A DNA stretch of 59,353 nt from the NCBI RefSeq assembly GCF_015523155.1, contig NZ_WAKW01000001.1, positions 1-59,353 of the forward strand, given 5' to 3'. Position 1 is the first letter of the stretch. Each line of letters starts with the position of its first letter. The DNA is from Methanothermococcus sp. Its GTDB lineage: Archaea > AGJL01 > Methanococci > Methanococcales > Methanococcaceae. The notes beneath the pieces were generated by a model. The model was not told the origin of the DNA, searched no databases, and saw only the letters and a program-made list of their open reading frames with translations. The position numbers and the translations under genes were made by a program. Of this stretch, positions 25,103-32,696 are shown piece after piece.

Positions 25103-25300
25103 TTATAATACCCTATAAACCCCATCTCTTGGCTCGTATATTTCTCCATCCTCAATTAGTTCTTCCAATGTATCCACTAAGAAAATATCCTCAACTTGAA
25201 TTTCTTTTTTTAATTCTTCAAAGAAAATATCCTTATTATCTGAGCTCATGAAATAGTCCAATACTTTATCATATAGTTCCTTCTTATCTTCAAGTTCCAT
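25103..25300 (-). CDS. stand-alone winged-helix protein like the MCM C-terminus
   Basis: 65 residues. Its end, TLEELIEDGEIYEPRDGVYRVL, aligns without gaps with the last residues of the neighbouring MCM (NILEMLKKSGEIYSPRFGYYKL), and the N-terminal helices also correspond. It looks like a duplicated MCM winged-helix domain encoded separately, three bases after the 44-residue gene and in the same leftward unit as mcm. It could bind origin DNA or regulate the helicase. Confidence 0.75.
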   Translation of the reverse strand: MELEDKKELYDKVLDYFMSSDNKDIFFEELKKEIQVEDIFLVDTLEELIEDGEIYEPRDGVYRVL

Positions 25301-25302
25301 TC

Positions 25303-25437
25303 TTAAATATGCCTTTTTTCCTTATGTTTTGTTATTACCATTGCTATTTTTTTATCATCTGTTTCTTCCAATAGTGCCAATACCCATCCCATGCCTTTTC
25401 TTATCATACTTGATAGCATTTGTTCATTTACTTCCAT
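25303..25437 (-). CDS. 44-residue protein between mcm and the winged-helix gene
   Basis: Begins MEVNEQMLSSMIRKGMGWVL and ends ITKHKEKRHI. GAGGTG lies just upstream of the ATG, and the gene is packed between mcm (15 bp) and the 65-residue winged-helix gene (3 bp), which supports it as real. A single amphipathic helix and a short basic tail are all that can be seen. Function unknown. Confidence 0.6.
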   Translation of the reverse strand: MEVNEQMLSSMIRKGMGWVLALLEETDDKKIAMVITKHKEKRHI

Positions 25438-25451
25438 ATTTACACCTCTTG

Positions 25452-27647
25452 TCAAGTTAATTTATAATACCCAAATCTTGGGCTGTAAATTTCACCTGAT
25501 TTTTTGAGCATTTCAAGAATATTTTCAACCTCTTCCTCGCTTATTTTGTATTTTTCTTTTGCAATCTCCATGATGTCATCTTCATGAGCCAGTTCATTAT
25601 CTGATGTTTCAGATAGTTCTTTTATAATCTCAACTACTCTGTCCATCTTTTCCGCTTTTGATTTTGGAACACCATACATTTTACCTAAATCATAACTTCC
25701 TGTTTCAGGGTCATATGCCACTTCTTTTAAACATTCATCCATAATTCTTACAGCTTCCCTTGCATCCTCTTCCTCTACAATATCGCTTAGTCTTGCTTTT
25801 GCATGTGCCTCTGCGAGTCTTAATATTGCTTGCAACTGCCTTGGTGATATTGGAAGAGCACTTTTACCTTTACTTAATTCTATCATTTTCAGGTAGTAAT
25901 CAACAATTATTTTTTCCGCTTCCTCCCCTATGATTGGCTGGATTTGTTCAGCATATACTATATATTTTGAAACTAATTCTATACTCAATTCTACGCCGTT
26001 AATTTCGTGTTTTTCCTTAACTCCTTTGATTATGTTATTCCCTTGCTTAATAATGTGTTTTGCAAGCATCCTGTTTTTATCTAAATCATTATCCCTTTTA
26101 AGTGGAAAAATTAAATCAAACCTGTCTAAAAGTGGCGATGGAATGTCAATTTGTTCCATTACTGATAGGTTGGGGTCAAAACTTCCACGCTTAGGGTTGC
26201 ATGCTGCAAGTGTAGCACACCTTGCAGGAAGAGTAATATTAATACCTGCTTTATCCAGTGTTATTTTTTGGCTCTCTAATGGCTCTAACAAAACAGGAAA
26301 AACAGATTTATTTGCAGTGAGCTCATCTATACATGCAGTCCCTTCATCAGCTAATGCATACACTCCTGGTTTAACAACCCAACCGTCTCCAAATTCTGTT
26401 TTTTCCCTTACAACCGCAGCAGTTAAACCTGGACCTGACGCAGTTGTTAAAGATGCATACTTAACATGTGGATATTTTTCAAGTTCTCTCATCATTGTAG
26501 TTTTACCACTTCCTGGGTCTGTGATTAAAAGAATGTTTATGTTCTGCTTGTCATCTCCTTTTTTTGCCCCTTTAATTTGCTGTAAAAAAATAGCCTTTTT
26601 AATAGTATCATGTCCATAAATTTTCCTAAACATATATTGTGCCAGTTTATCTGACGCATTTTTATCCTCTGCGATTTTGTGTATTTTTTCAATGTCTTCT
26701 TCTGTAATATTCACTTCATACTCATCTATTGGCTCGCAGTATATTCCGTATAAACATATATCTGAAACTGATGAGTTTGTTCTTGACTTTTTAATTGGAA
26801 TTGCTGTAATTTTTACCCTACCGCTAAATATTCCCTTCCCCATTCCTTCTATGAATACAGTTGCAGAGTGCTGTTTCCCATCTTTTGACACTTCGGTTTG
26901 CTGGATTAATAACTCCTGGAAGTTTGTATGTTCTGAATCTTCTTCCATATAAGACATATTTTGAGCTCCGCATTTACATGGAACTTTTAATTTCCGTGGA
27001 TTATCCCATAATCCAATTTCCCTTTGGGTTGTGTTTCCACATTCATGACATAGGAATGTTGCTTTTGTTGTCCTTGTCATCATTTTTGATGATTGTATAA
27101 TTGCTCCTTCGAACTCTACAAGTTTTCCTATGTCTTTTGATGTTATTTGTGAAAGTAATTTGTGCCTTCCAACTAAATTTGTAAATGTAATTTTCAAATT
27201 TTCAATATCCTCATCCATTCCGAGTTCTTTGTATGTTCTTTTTAGAATATTCGAAATAACTGTTCTTGCTTTGAAGGGGTTGTTAATAATTTCATCGTTA
27301 AGTTCTGCAAGATGGGGGCATAATGTGATAAATTCCCTAACATCTAAAACATAGTATCTTGGATTTTCACCTATCTTTGCCTTAAAATATTCTTTTAAAA
27401 ACTCTTCATACTGGTTTTTAAATTCCGTCTCATCGAAGTAATTATGATTTTGAACTTTAAGGATGGAAATGTATTTTTTACCATCCTCCATTGTTTCTTC
27501 TATCTCTCCATTTTCTATCATTCTTTTTTTAGCCATTGCAATAGTATTCTTTTTATACTTCTTTTCCAATAATATATTCTGTGCTTTATTCCATTCAATT
27601 TTATTATTTGATTTTAGAATTTTTAATATTTCATCCCTTACTGTCAT
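25452..27647 (-). CDS. mcm: MCM replicative helicase of the element
   Basis: A 731-residue hexameric 3'-5' helicase. The N-terminal half includes a zinc finger (CHECGNTT...CKCGAQ, about 205-225). The AAA+ core has Walker A TDPGSGKTT (about 380), the presensor/pore segment TTASGPGLTAAV, Walker B ACIDEL (about 440), and arginine finger SPLLDRFDLIFPL (about 507). A C-terminal winged helix ends the protein. MCM genes acquired by plasmids and viruses are common in Methanococcales, and this copy should start replication of the element. ATG follows AAGGGAT. It is in a leftward unit with five or six small genes. Confidence 0.95.
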   Translation of the reverse strand: MTVRDEILKILKSNNKIEWNKAQNILLEKKYKKNTIAMAKKRMIENGEIEETMEDGKKYISILKVQNHNYFDETEFKNQYEEFLKEYFKAKIGENPRYYVLDVREFITLCPHLAELNDEIINNPFKARTVISNILKRTYKELGMDEDIENLKITFTNLVGRHKLLSQITSKDIGKLVEFEGAIIQSSKMMTRTTKATFLCHECGNTTQREIGLWDNPRKLKVPCKCGAQNMSYMEEDSEHTNFQELLIQQTEVSKDGKQHSATVFIEGMGKGIFSGRVKITAIPIKKSRTNSSVSDICLYGIYCEPIDEYEVNITEEDIEKIHKIAEDKNASDKLAQYMFRKIYGHDTIKKAIFLQQIKGAKKGDDKQNINILLITDPGSGKTTMMRELEKYPHVKYASLTTASGPGLTAAVVREKTEFGDGWVVKPGVYALADEGTACIDELTANKSVFPVLLEPLESQKITLDKAGINITLPARCATLAACNPKRGSFDPNLSVMEQIDIPSPLLDRFDLIFPLKRDNDLDKNRMLAKHIIKQGNNIIKGVKEKHEINGVELSIELVSKYIVYAEQIQPIIGEEAEKIIVDYYLKMIELSKGKSALPISPRQLQAILRLAEAHAKARLSDIVEEEDAREAVRIMDECLKEVAYDPETGSYDLGKMYGVPKSKAEKMDRVVEIIKELSETSDNELAHEDDIMEIAKEKYKISEEEVENILEMLKKSGEIYSPRFGYYKLT

Positions 27648-27648
27648 A

Positions 27649-27873
27649 TTATCCCTTTACTACTATTTTTAAGGTTTTTTTATTAATCATATCTCTAAAA
27701 TCAACTGTTTTTTTATGCTTTTCAAATTCCATTCTGCTTACTTTCTTAACTTTAATATCTCCCCCGAGAATTTCCAACACTTCTTTTACTTTCTGGAATT
27801 CCTTTTCCCCTGAAACAATACCATAACTTTCAACCCTGTCTCCTTTATAGACTAAGTAGAACAACACCTTCAT
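27649..27873 (-). CDS. small protein upstream of mcm
   Basis: 74 residues starting MKVLFYLVYKGDRVESYGIV and ending KKTLKIVVKG, with a strong SD (GGAGGTG). It has an alternating strand-helix pattern that could be a small alpha-beta domain. It ends one base before the mcm start, so translation is coupled. Not recognised. Confidence 0.6.
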   Translation of the reverse strand: MKVLFYLVYKGDRVESYGIVSGEKEFQKVKEVLEILGGDIKVKKVSRMEFEKHKKTVDFRDMINKKTLKIVVKG

Positions 27874-27893
27874 ACACCTCCATTTATTAGCAT

Positions 27894-28154
27894 CTACACC
27901 TCAGCGAGGTATCTTTTGTGTAATCCATTTTTAACCAGCAACCAATTCTTAGCAATATAATGATATCCTTCTGGAACCACTATTGAATAGTGAGCTCCGT
28001 TCCCCCTGCCCCATTCAACACAAACTATATAATTTTCGGTTCCATCTGAAAGCTTACAATTTAGGAAAATATCTTTAATCCGCAGTGGGTCTATGTCATG
28101 TTTTCTGCACCAGTTTAAAAAATCAGTTTCATTTTTGATTATTTTCCCAGTCAT
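27894..28154 (-). CDS. hypothetical protein of the mcm operon
   Basis: 86 residues from ATG 28154, preceded by GGGGGGT. The sequence (MTGKIIKNETDFLNWCRKHD... ending LHKRYLAEV) has one helix and several strands, with an exposed GRGNGAHYSIVVPEGYH segment. It overlaps the end of the AbrB-like gene by 26 bp. No family recognised. Confidence 0.6.
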   Translation of the reverse strand: MTGKIIKNETDFLNWCRKHDIDPLRIKDIFLNCKLSDGTENYIVCVEWGRGNGAHYSIVVPEGYHYIAKNWLLVKNGLHKRYLAEV

Positions 28155-28293
28155 TTTTACCCCCCTTTTCTTTTTCTTTGTCTGTGTCATTTTCTATTAT
28201 AATTCTGGCTTGCTTTCCAATGAATTTTTTAGGTAAGATTACATGTCCAGATGTTGAGAATGGCTTAATTGTTTTAGTTAATATTTTATCCAT
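28129..28293 (-). CDS. AbrB-like / DUF2080 small DNA-binding protein
   Basis: 54 residues beginning MDKILTKTIKPFSTSGHVIL, followed by PKKFIGKQARIII. GHVxLPKxxIGK is the signature of the swapped-hairpin AbrB fold and of the archaeal DUF2080 'transposon-encoded' proteins. GGTGGAT precedes the ATG. It is the first gene of the leftward mcm unit and faces the wHTH regulator across a shared control region, so it probably helps set expression of the unit. Confidence 0.75.
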   Translation of the reverse strand: MDKILTKTIKPFSTSGHVILPKKFIGKQARIIIENDTDKEKEKGGKNDWENNQK

Positions 28294-28302
28294 AATATCC
28301 AC

Positions 28303-28428
28303 CGTTGATATTTTTGTTAAACTATGATATGATATATATTAGTATATATACTTTACTATTTTTATCAACGATTTAATCTATCAATCAACGATGGTATATA
28401 TATCAATCATTTCTAATTTTAATCAACA
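28303..28428. promoter_or_regulatory. divergent control region with ATCAACG repeats
   Basis: Between the mcm unit and the rightward regulator are ATCAACG at 28364-28370 and 28384-28390, ATCAACA at 28422-28428, and an inverted CGTTGAT at 28303-28309. TATA-like stretches (GATATATATTAGTATATATA, about 28331-28350) lie among them. These heptamers are good candidates for operators of the wHTH or AbrB-like protein. Confidence 0.5.
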
Positions 28429-28452
28429 GTCAAAAAGAAAAAAGGTAGGATT

Positions 28453-28803
28453 ATGCTATTTAGGCTATTATCAAAAAAGTATGTTAAAGACATTATACAA
28501 ATATTAAATACAAAAGGTGAGATTGGATTTTCAGAACTAAAAAGTAAATTAAACGTTGATAAAAGTTATTTAAGTAGATTACTTTGTGAATTGGAAGATA
28601 ATCAGATAATTTCACGGAAGGAAATAATTATGGATAGAAGAATTCCACGTTCATATTTTAAATTAACGCCACTTGGAAAAAAAATAATCCAATTATATGA
28701 ACTTGAAGAAAAATTAGAAAAAGAAAAATCAAACATTATTATAGGAGACAACAACATCATAGCCAACAACATCCAAAATTCCCATATCTCTTTTAAAAAA
28801 TAA
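28453..28803 (+). CDS. winged-helix transcriptional regulator
   Basis: 116 residues of the MarR/PadR/ArsR-like type. Helix-turn-helix is GFSELKSKLNVDKSYLSRLLCEL (about residues 25-47, shown in part), followed by the wing IISRKEIIMDRRIPRSYFKLT and a C-terminal helix (LYELEEKLEKEKS) for dimerisation. The tail GDNNIIANNIQN is unusual and repetitive. It is divergent from the mcm unit and is the likely copy-number or lysogeny switch. Confidence 0.85.
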   Translation: MLFRLLSKKYVKDIIQILNTKGEIGFSELKSKLNVDKSYLSRLLCELEDNQIISRKEIIMDRRIPRSYFKLTPLGKKIIQLYELEEKLEKEKSNIIIGDNNIIANNIQNSHISFKK

Positions 28804-29260
28804 TCATTGTCCCTATTGCAATAATAGTTTCTTTTAAGAAAACATAAAATTTTGTAATTAAAGTTAAATTAAATTTATATTAATCAATTCATGTGAATAA
28901 TGACTTGTTCATTCACATAAAATAAGTAATTTTAAAAGAGCATAATTAAAAATAATAGATATAAATCCGTATTCACACATTCACGCAAAAAAATTTTAGG
29001 AGTAAATTTTTACCTCCAAAACCTAAAAAATTACATACTCAAACCTAAAAATTACCTCATTAAAAAAATTGCGTGAATAAGTGAATAAGTTATTATCATT
29101 AAGTAAATGCTAAAATCTCTTATAAAATTCGTTGGATTGTGTGAATGAACAGACACTTATTCATGTGAATATGAAATTTTCTAATAAGGAAAAATTGAAT
29201 AAAAATAAGTAGAACACACAATAATATTCATTAAATTATTAAATCCAAAAAGAAAAGCAT
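28804..29260. other. candidate replication origin, ATTCAC/GTGAAT repeats
   Basis: No gene is seen in 457 bp. ATGTGAAT (28891-28898) and ATTCACAT (28911-28918) form a perfect inverted repeat. ATTCACACATTCACGC (28971-28986) is mirrored by GCGTGAATAAGTGAAT (29071-29086). GTGTGAATGAAC (29139-29150) and the near-palindrome ATTCATGTGAAT (29159-29170) follow. AAACCTAAAAA-type direct repeats lie between. Iteron-like repeats in AT-rich DNA close to mcm suggest the origin. Confidence 0.5.
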
Positions 29261-29701
29261 TTAATTTTTATTTTTCAATTCATCCCTAATCTCTTTTAAA
29301 ATTTCTTTCATTTCCTCTTGTCCTTTTTTAACTTCTTCCAAAACTCCAAATATCATTTTAATGTATTTAACTCCATCATCTAACTTTTTATTGAGCTCTA
29401 ACAAATCATCTGCTGAAATCCTATTAATCCCTTTTGGAAATTCAATGTATGTGTTTAGCTCTTTTTCTTCTATCTCTTCTATTTTAATCAATTCATCTTT
29501 TTTTGCCAATGTTTTTATGTTCTTTTTAAATAAATCCTTTATCTCCTCATCATCAAAGTTTGCTAAAATCCTAACCGTTCCATCTCCATAATTATAAACT
29601 ACCCCATCAATCCCCAAACCTCTCCCAATGTCTTCTATCCTATCTCTAAAACCAACATGCTGGACTTTACCATATATTTTTAACTCATAAGTTGTTGCCA
29701 T
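29261..29701 (-). CDS. acylphosphatase-domain protein with coiled-coil tail
   Basis: 146 residues. Residues 1-90 are an acylphosphatase: GKVQHVGFR places the phosphate-binding Arg at 19, and [10 protein letters not shown] places the catalytic Asn at 37. Residues 98-146 are a charged amphipathic helix ([20 protein letters not shown]) not found in ordinary acylphosphatases. It may hydrolyse acyl phosphates or simply use the fold for binding. AAGGTGAG precedes the ATG. Transcribed leftward alone, facing the candidate origin. Confidence 0.85.
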   Translation of the reverse strand: MATTYELKIYGKVQHVGFRDRIEDIGRGLGIDGVVYNYGDGTVRILANFDDEEIKDLFKKNIKTLAKKDELIKIEEIEEKELNTYIEFPKGINRISADDLLELNKKLDDGVKYIKMIFGVLEEVKKGQEEMKEILKEIRDELKNKN

Positions 29702-29825
29702 ATTCTCACCTTTTATGGTATATATATCATAACTTCTATATATTTTATTCGATATTAATATAGTATTGGAGCTCTGATAATACTACGGTTCATTTTCATA
29801 TTAATATTAAAGAATAGGGGGAAAT

Positions 29826-30209
29826 ATGGTATTAAATACATTAAAGCTTTTACTTAGAGGATATAAAAGTTGGACTCCAGATAAATACCACAAATATGCC
29901 TATGGACAGTGGTATGAAGATATGTTTTATCTATATATCAATTATACATATATTGTCTTTGATAATGTTAAGGTCAAGGGTAGTTTTTACTGCACAAGAA
30001 ATTGGTGTGAAATAAGGGGCAAAAATAAGAATATGATATTACCTATAAAAAATGTAGAATTCTATAAAAAAACAACTATTGTTGAAACCACGGAGTTTGA
30101 TAATAACCATATATCGAAAGGAACTATTGAAAATCATATTCTTTTAGTAGTCAAAAAATACAGTTTAGAAGATATAAAAAGATGGAAACGATGGAAAAGG
30201 AAAATATAA
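29826..30209 (+). CDS. hypothetical protein before the transglutaminase gene
   Basis: 127 residues rich in Tyr, Trp and Lys (YGQWYEDMFYLYINYTYIVF near 35-54), mostly beta-strand, with two cysteines (FYCTRNWCEIRG) and a basic end (KRWKRWKRKI). No signal peptide or membrane segment is clear. SD AGGGGGAA. It lies 22 bp ahead of the transglutaminase-like gene and is probably co-transcribed. Not recognised. Confidence 0.6.
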   Translation: MVLNTLKLLLRGYKSWTPDKYHKYAYGQWYEDMFYLYINYTYIVFDNVKVKGSFYCTRNWCEIRGKNKNMILPIKNVEFYKKTTIVETTEFDNNHISKGTIENHILLVVKKYSLEDIKRWKRWKRKI

Positions 30210-30231
30210 ACGATAATTAATTGGGGATATT

Positions 30232-31209
30232 ATGAGCATTAAAAAATATCTTATATTTTTAATGGTAGTAATAGTAGCATTTTATTATATCCACACACAT
30301 GAAACTTCTTTTGTATTGGACGAATTAGGAAATGAAATGTTATCTAAACTTAATGAAAATGAGATTGTTGAATTACAACCATGGGCATATCATTTCCAGG
30401 GTAAAGATATGTATGAAACAATTTGGAATATAATATTTTGGCAGGAAGATAATATTGGTTATGACTACCGTAAAATGTTTAGTTATAGTAATTACATTCA
30501 ATCCCCCACAGAAACTTATCAAAAACATTCAGGGGTTTGTATTGATTATACTCTATTAACTGCATGCTTATTGTTGGGACTTCATAATGATGCTTATATA
30601 TTCGTTATAGACAGTAAAAACCCTAACTCTGGAGGGCATGCCTTTTGTGCAGTAAATGTCAGTGGAAAGTTTTATGCCATAGACCAAAATGCTCCAATAA
30701 CTGATGTAGATAACCATATAAAAAATTTTATAATAGAACATCCTGATTTAACTGCATCAAAAATTAGAGTTTATCATTTTTACATACCCAAGGATAAGAT
30801 TTATGAAGTGCATGCAGATATGTTCAGATGGCAATATCATCCAATAAATAAAAAGCTAACCTTGGAAGAAAAAAAGAAAATTGAGGAAGATATTATTAAC
30901 TATTTTTCAAAAAAATACAACTTAATACCTAATCCTAAAATTAATAATATGGAAAAAATGGAATACCTTCCCCAGGGATTTAAAAAAGGAACATATGTTT
31001 ATCAACCTTACGAGTGTAATCTACATCCTGAATTTGAAGAGCAATATGCGAGATGGTTAGATAGGAGATTAAGCGGACACTTAACTTTAACTGAAAAATA
31101 CAAAAATGAAAAACTTGAAAAAATAAACTTTGAAAGTTGGAAATACATATGGGTAAAAGTTGAAGATAATGGGGGTTCTGGAAGGATATATACCTACTTA
31201 GCAAACTAA
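30232..31209 (+). CDS. membrane-anchored transglutaminase-like protein
   Basis: 325 residues with an N-terminal membrane anchor (residues 5-20) and an exposed transglutaminase-like/cysteine-protease domain. The triad is Cys103 (HSGVCIDY), His136 (GGHAFCAV) and Asp151 (YAIDQNAP). Such domains cleave or cross-link proteins or amidases' substrates outside the cell. The C-terminal 120 residues are unassigned. In a viral element it could act on the cell surface during entry or exit, or alter the surface of the carrier. Substrate is unknown. Confidence 0.75.
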   Translation: MSIKKYLIFLMVVIVAFYYIHTHETSFVLDELGNEMLSKLNENEIVELQPWAYHFQGKDMYETIWNIIFWQEDNIGYDYRKMFSYSNYIQSPTETYQKHSGVCIDYTLLTACLLLGLHNDAYIFVIDSKNPNSGGHAFCAVNVSGKFYAIDQNAPITDVDNHIKNFIIEHPDLTASKIRVYHFYIPKDKIYEVHADMFRWQYHPINKKLTLEEKKKIEEDIINYFSKKYNLIPNPKINNMEKMEYLPQGFKKGTYVYQPYECNLHPEFEEQYARWLDRRLSGHLTLTEKYKNEKLEKINFESWKYIWVKVEDNGGSGRIYTYLAN

Positions 31210-31734
31210 ATTTACTCCTTGATTATACTTCTTTTTAATATATGTTAATTTTTTAAAATGCAATACATTAAAATACAATATTTATAAACTTAAATTCACG
31301 CATTCACAAAATCGATTTAGAGCAAAAAGAGAAAGGATTATTTTTTATAGCCTTAATACCCTATGCTCCTGCCGATTCACACGACCCCCTATTTTTCAAC
31401 ATCAATCAGCCACCCCCCATTCACAAAAATTATGGTCCATAGTATAGGCACCCCACCACCACAGCAGGAGCTCCTGGAACATAATGATAATGTTGTGATA
31501 GAAACCTGGATGATGATACCTAAAATTTTAAGGTCTGTGTGAATCGTAAGGAGAACCCTTATTTTATATGTTTTCTCCTCTGTTTATGCTCCTTTTTAAA
31601 AAGTGCGGTTTTGTGAATAAGTGAATGCAAATATTTTAATATGTTAATTTTAACATTTTTTCAAAAAAATGTCATCTAAAATCAATAGATATATTTATAT
31701 AACTATAACGATATATATGTAATTAAGGGATAGC
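31210..31734. other. non-coding region with repeat copy 2 and promoter of the rightward unit
   Basis: No gene is seen. It holds direct repeat copy 2 (31278-31411), a less AT-rich stretch (about 31430-31510), further GTGAAT motifs (GTGTGAAT about 31540, GTGAATAAGTGAAT about 31614), and a TATA-like stretch at 31689-31700 about 35 bases before the first small gene of the rightward cluster. Confidence 0.55.
31278..31411 (+). repeat. 134-bp direct repeat, copy 2
   Basis: Second copy of 24952-25085, same orientation. Differences are concentrated in the AAAGGGGGAAGA / AAAAGAGAAAGG segment and a few single bases. It bounds the replication/regulation/cargo module on the right and lies upstream of the structural operon. 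Confidence 0.9.
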
Positions 31735-31908
31735 ATGGACAAAGAGGTAAAGGCAAGACTCGAAAGACACTATTTAATTATAATCATTGAACTGTGCATG
31801 ATGCTCGGGGCGTGTATCTATCTAAAATTATATGATAAAATAGTCGATTTTTGCATGGCTATAATTGGATTTATAATAACATACATACTATTGAAACTCC
31901 AGAGGTGA
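31735..31908 (+). CDS. 57-residue two-helix membrane protein
   Basis: Begins MDKEVKARLERHYLIII and has two hydrophobic segments (about 14-31 and 40-53) with a basic end (LKLQR). SD is AAGGGAT. Its stop lies within the SD of the next gene, so the two are one unit. It could be a minor virion membrane protein; no family recognised. Confidence 0.65.
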   Translation: MDKEVKARLERHYLIIIIELCMMLGACIYLKLYDKIVDFCMAIIGFIITYILLKLQR

Positions 31909-31912
31909 TAGC

Positions 31913-32083
31913 ATGGCAAGAATACAAGTAAATGAGGAAATTGTTGTAAAACTAGACCTTATGAGGTCAAAGGTTGCACTGAGACACCTTAAAGAAAATA
32001 AAAAATTCAAAAAAGTATCTAATACAGATATTTTAGACGAAGCATTGCAATTGTTTGCAGAAAAGCACGGCATACAAATATAA
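31913..32083 (+). CDS. ribbon-helix-helix-like small regulator
   Basis: 56 residues: MARIQVNEEIVVKLDLMRSK forms the strand and first helix, and VSNTDILDEALQLFAEKHG the second helix. This is the pattern of CopG/Arc-type DNA-binding proteins. GAGGTGAT precedes the ATG. It may control the structural operon or plasmid copy number. Confidence 0.6.
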   Translation: MARIQVNEEIVVKLDLMRSKVALRHLKENKKFKKVSNTDILDEALQLFAEKHGIQI

Positions 32084-32229
32084 TGGGTGAGCTCATACTC
32101 AGCATTATACTTTCACTCTTTTTTTCCACATTTTAGGTATTATATGGAATTTTTTTATATTCTCCTACTTTTTTTATTTCCTTTTTTCGAAGTTTTCCGC
32201 AGTTCGCTGAATTATTCAACTCAAATTTA

Positions 32230-32303
32230 AATGCCAATATGGATGGGAGCATGAAAAAACAGCCACTCGGGATGTTTTATCCGTTGAATCCATATTCTGC
32301 ATT
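32230..32303 (+). other. three-tier hairpin ahead of the structural operon
   Basis: Within the 265-bp gap 32084-32348, AATGC (32230-32234) pairs with GCATT (32299-32303), AATATGGAT (32236-32244) with ATCCATATT (32288-32296), and an inner AAAACA with TGTTTT around the loop GCCACTCGGGA. The gap also offers a 23-residue frame at 32251-32322 (MKKQPLGMFYPLNPYSALF...) with GGGAGC before its ATG. The element could be a structured RNA, a leader or a DNA site. Confidence 0.5.
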
Positions 32304-32348
32304 ATTTAAGTATTTTAATTGATATAATTATACGCATGGGGTGATAGC

Positions 32349-32696
32349 ATAGATATACGTTCAGGTGTGGTTCAGAAGACATTATTTACAATTCAAGAAG
32401 CGATAACGCAAGGGAATATTCCTGTTGGAGTTAATAATACAAATTTTCTTATCTCGTTAATTAAGACAGAATTTGAAGACAAAGCTGCATTAGAATTATT
32501 ACAAGCACATCAAGAAAAGCTGTCTAAACTGTATTCAGAGTTCTATAATCCAACTGTCGATGTAGATGAAATATCAATTGACCTTCAAAAGGCAATGATT
32601 GAACATGAAAGAATGAAAATTGCACGAGAAATTTACAATTGCATAAATAATATTGTTGAATTGATAATTGAACATGGAGGAGGCGTATTAGGATGA
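32349..32696 (+). CDS. helical protein, first gene of the capsid-like cluster; start codon unusual
   Basis: A strong GGGGTGAT at 32338-32345 is followed by AGC and then ATA, exactly where the neighbouring genes have AGC-ATG. Initiation at ATA 32349 would give 115 residues; the first ordinary start is GTG 32367 (109 residues) with no good SD. The protein is almost all helix (FEDKAALELLQAHQEKLSKL) and has no membrane segment. Its stop overlaps the start of the two-helix protein. Not recognised. Confidence 0.65.
   Translation: MDIRSGVVQKTLFTIQEAITQGNIPVGVNNTNFLISLIKTEFEDKAALELLQAHQEKLSKLYSEFYNPTVDVDEISIDLQKAMIEHERMKIAREIYNCINNIVELIIEHGGGVLG

Noticed and set aside
31430-31510. Possible C/D box RNA (ATGATGA followed by a guide-like segment)
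   Set aside because: A C-box-like ATGATGA is present but I find no D box (CTGA) or D'/C' pair at suitable distance.
32083-32136. 17-residue hydrophobic frame overlapping the stop of the RHH-like gene
   Set aside because: It is very short, lacks a separate ribosome site, and could easily be chance in AT-rich DNA.
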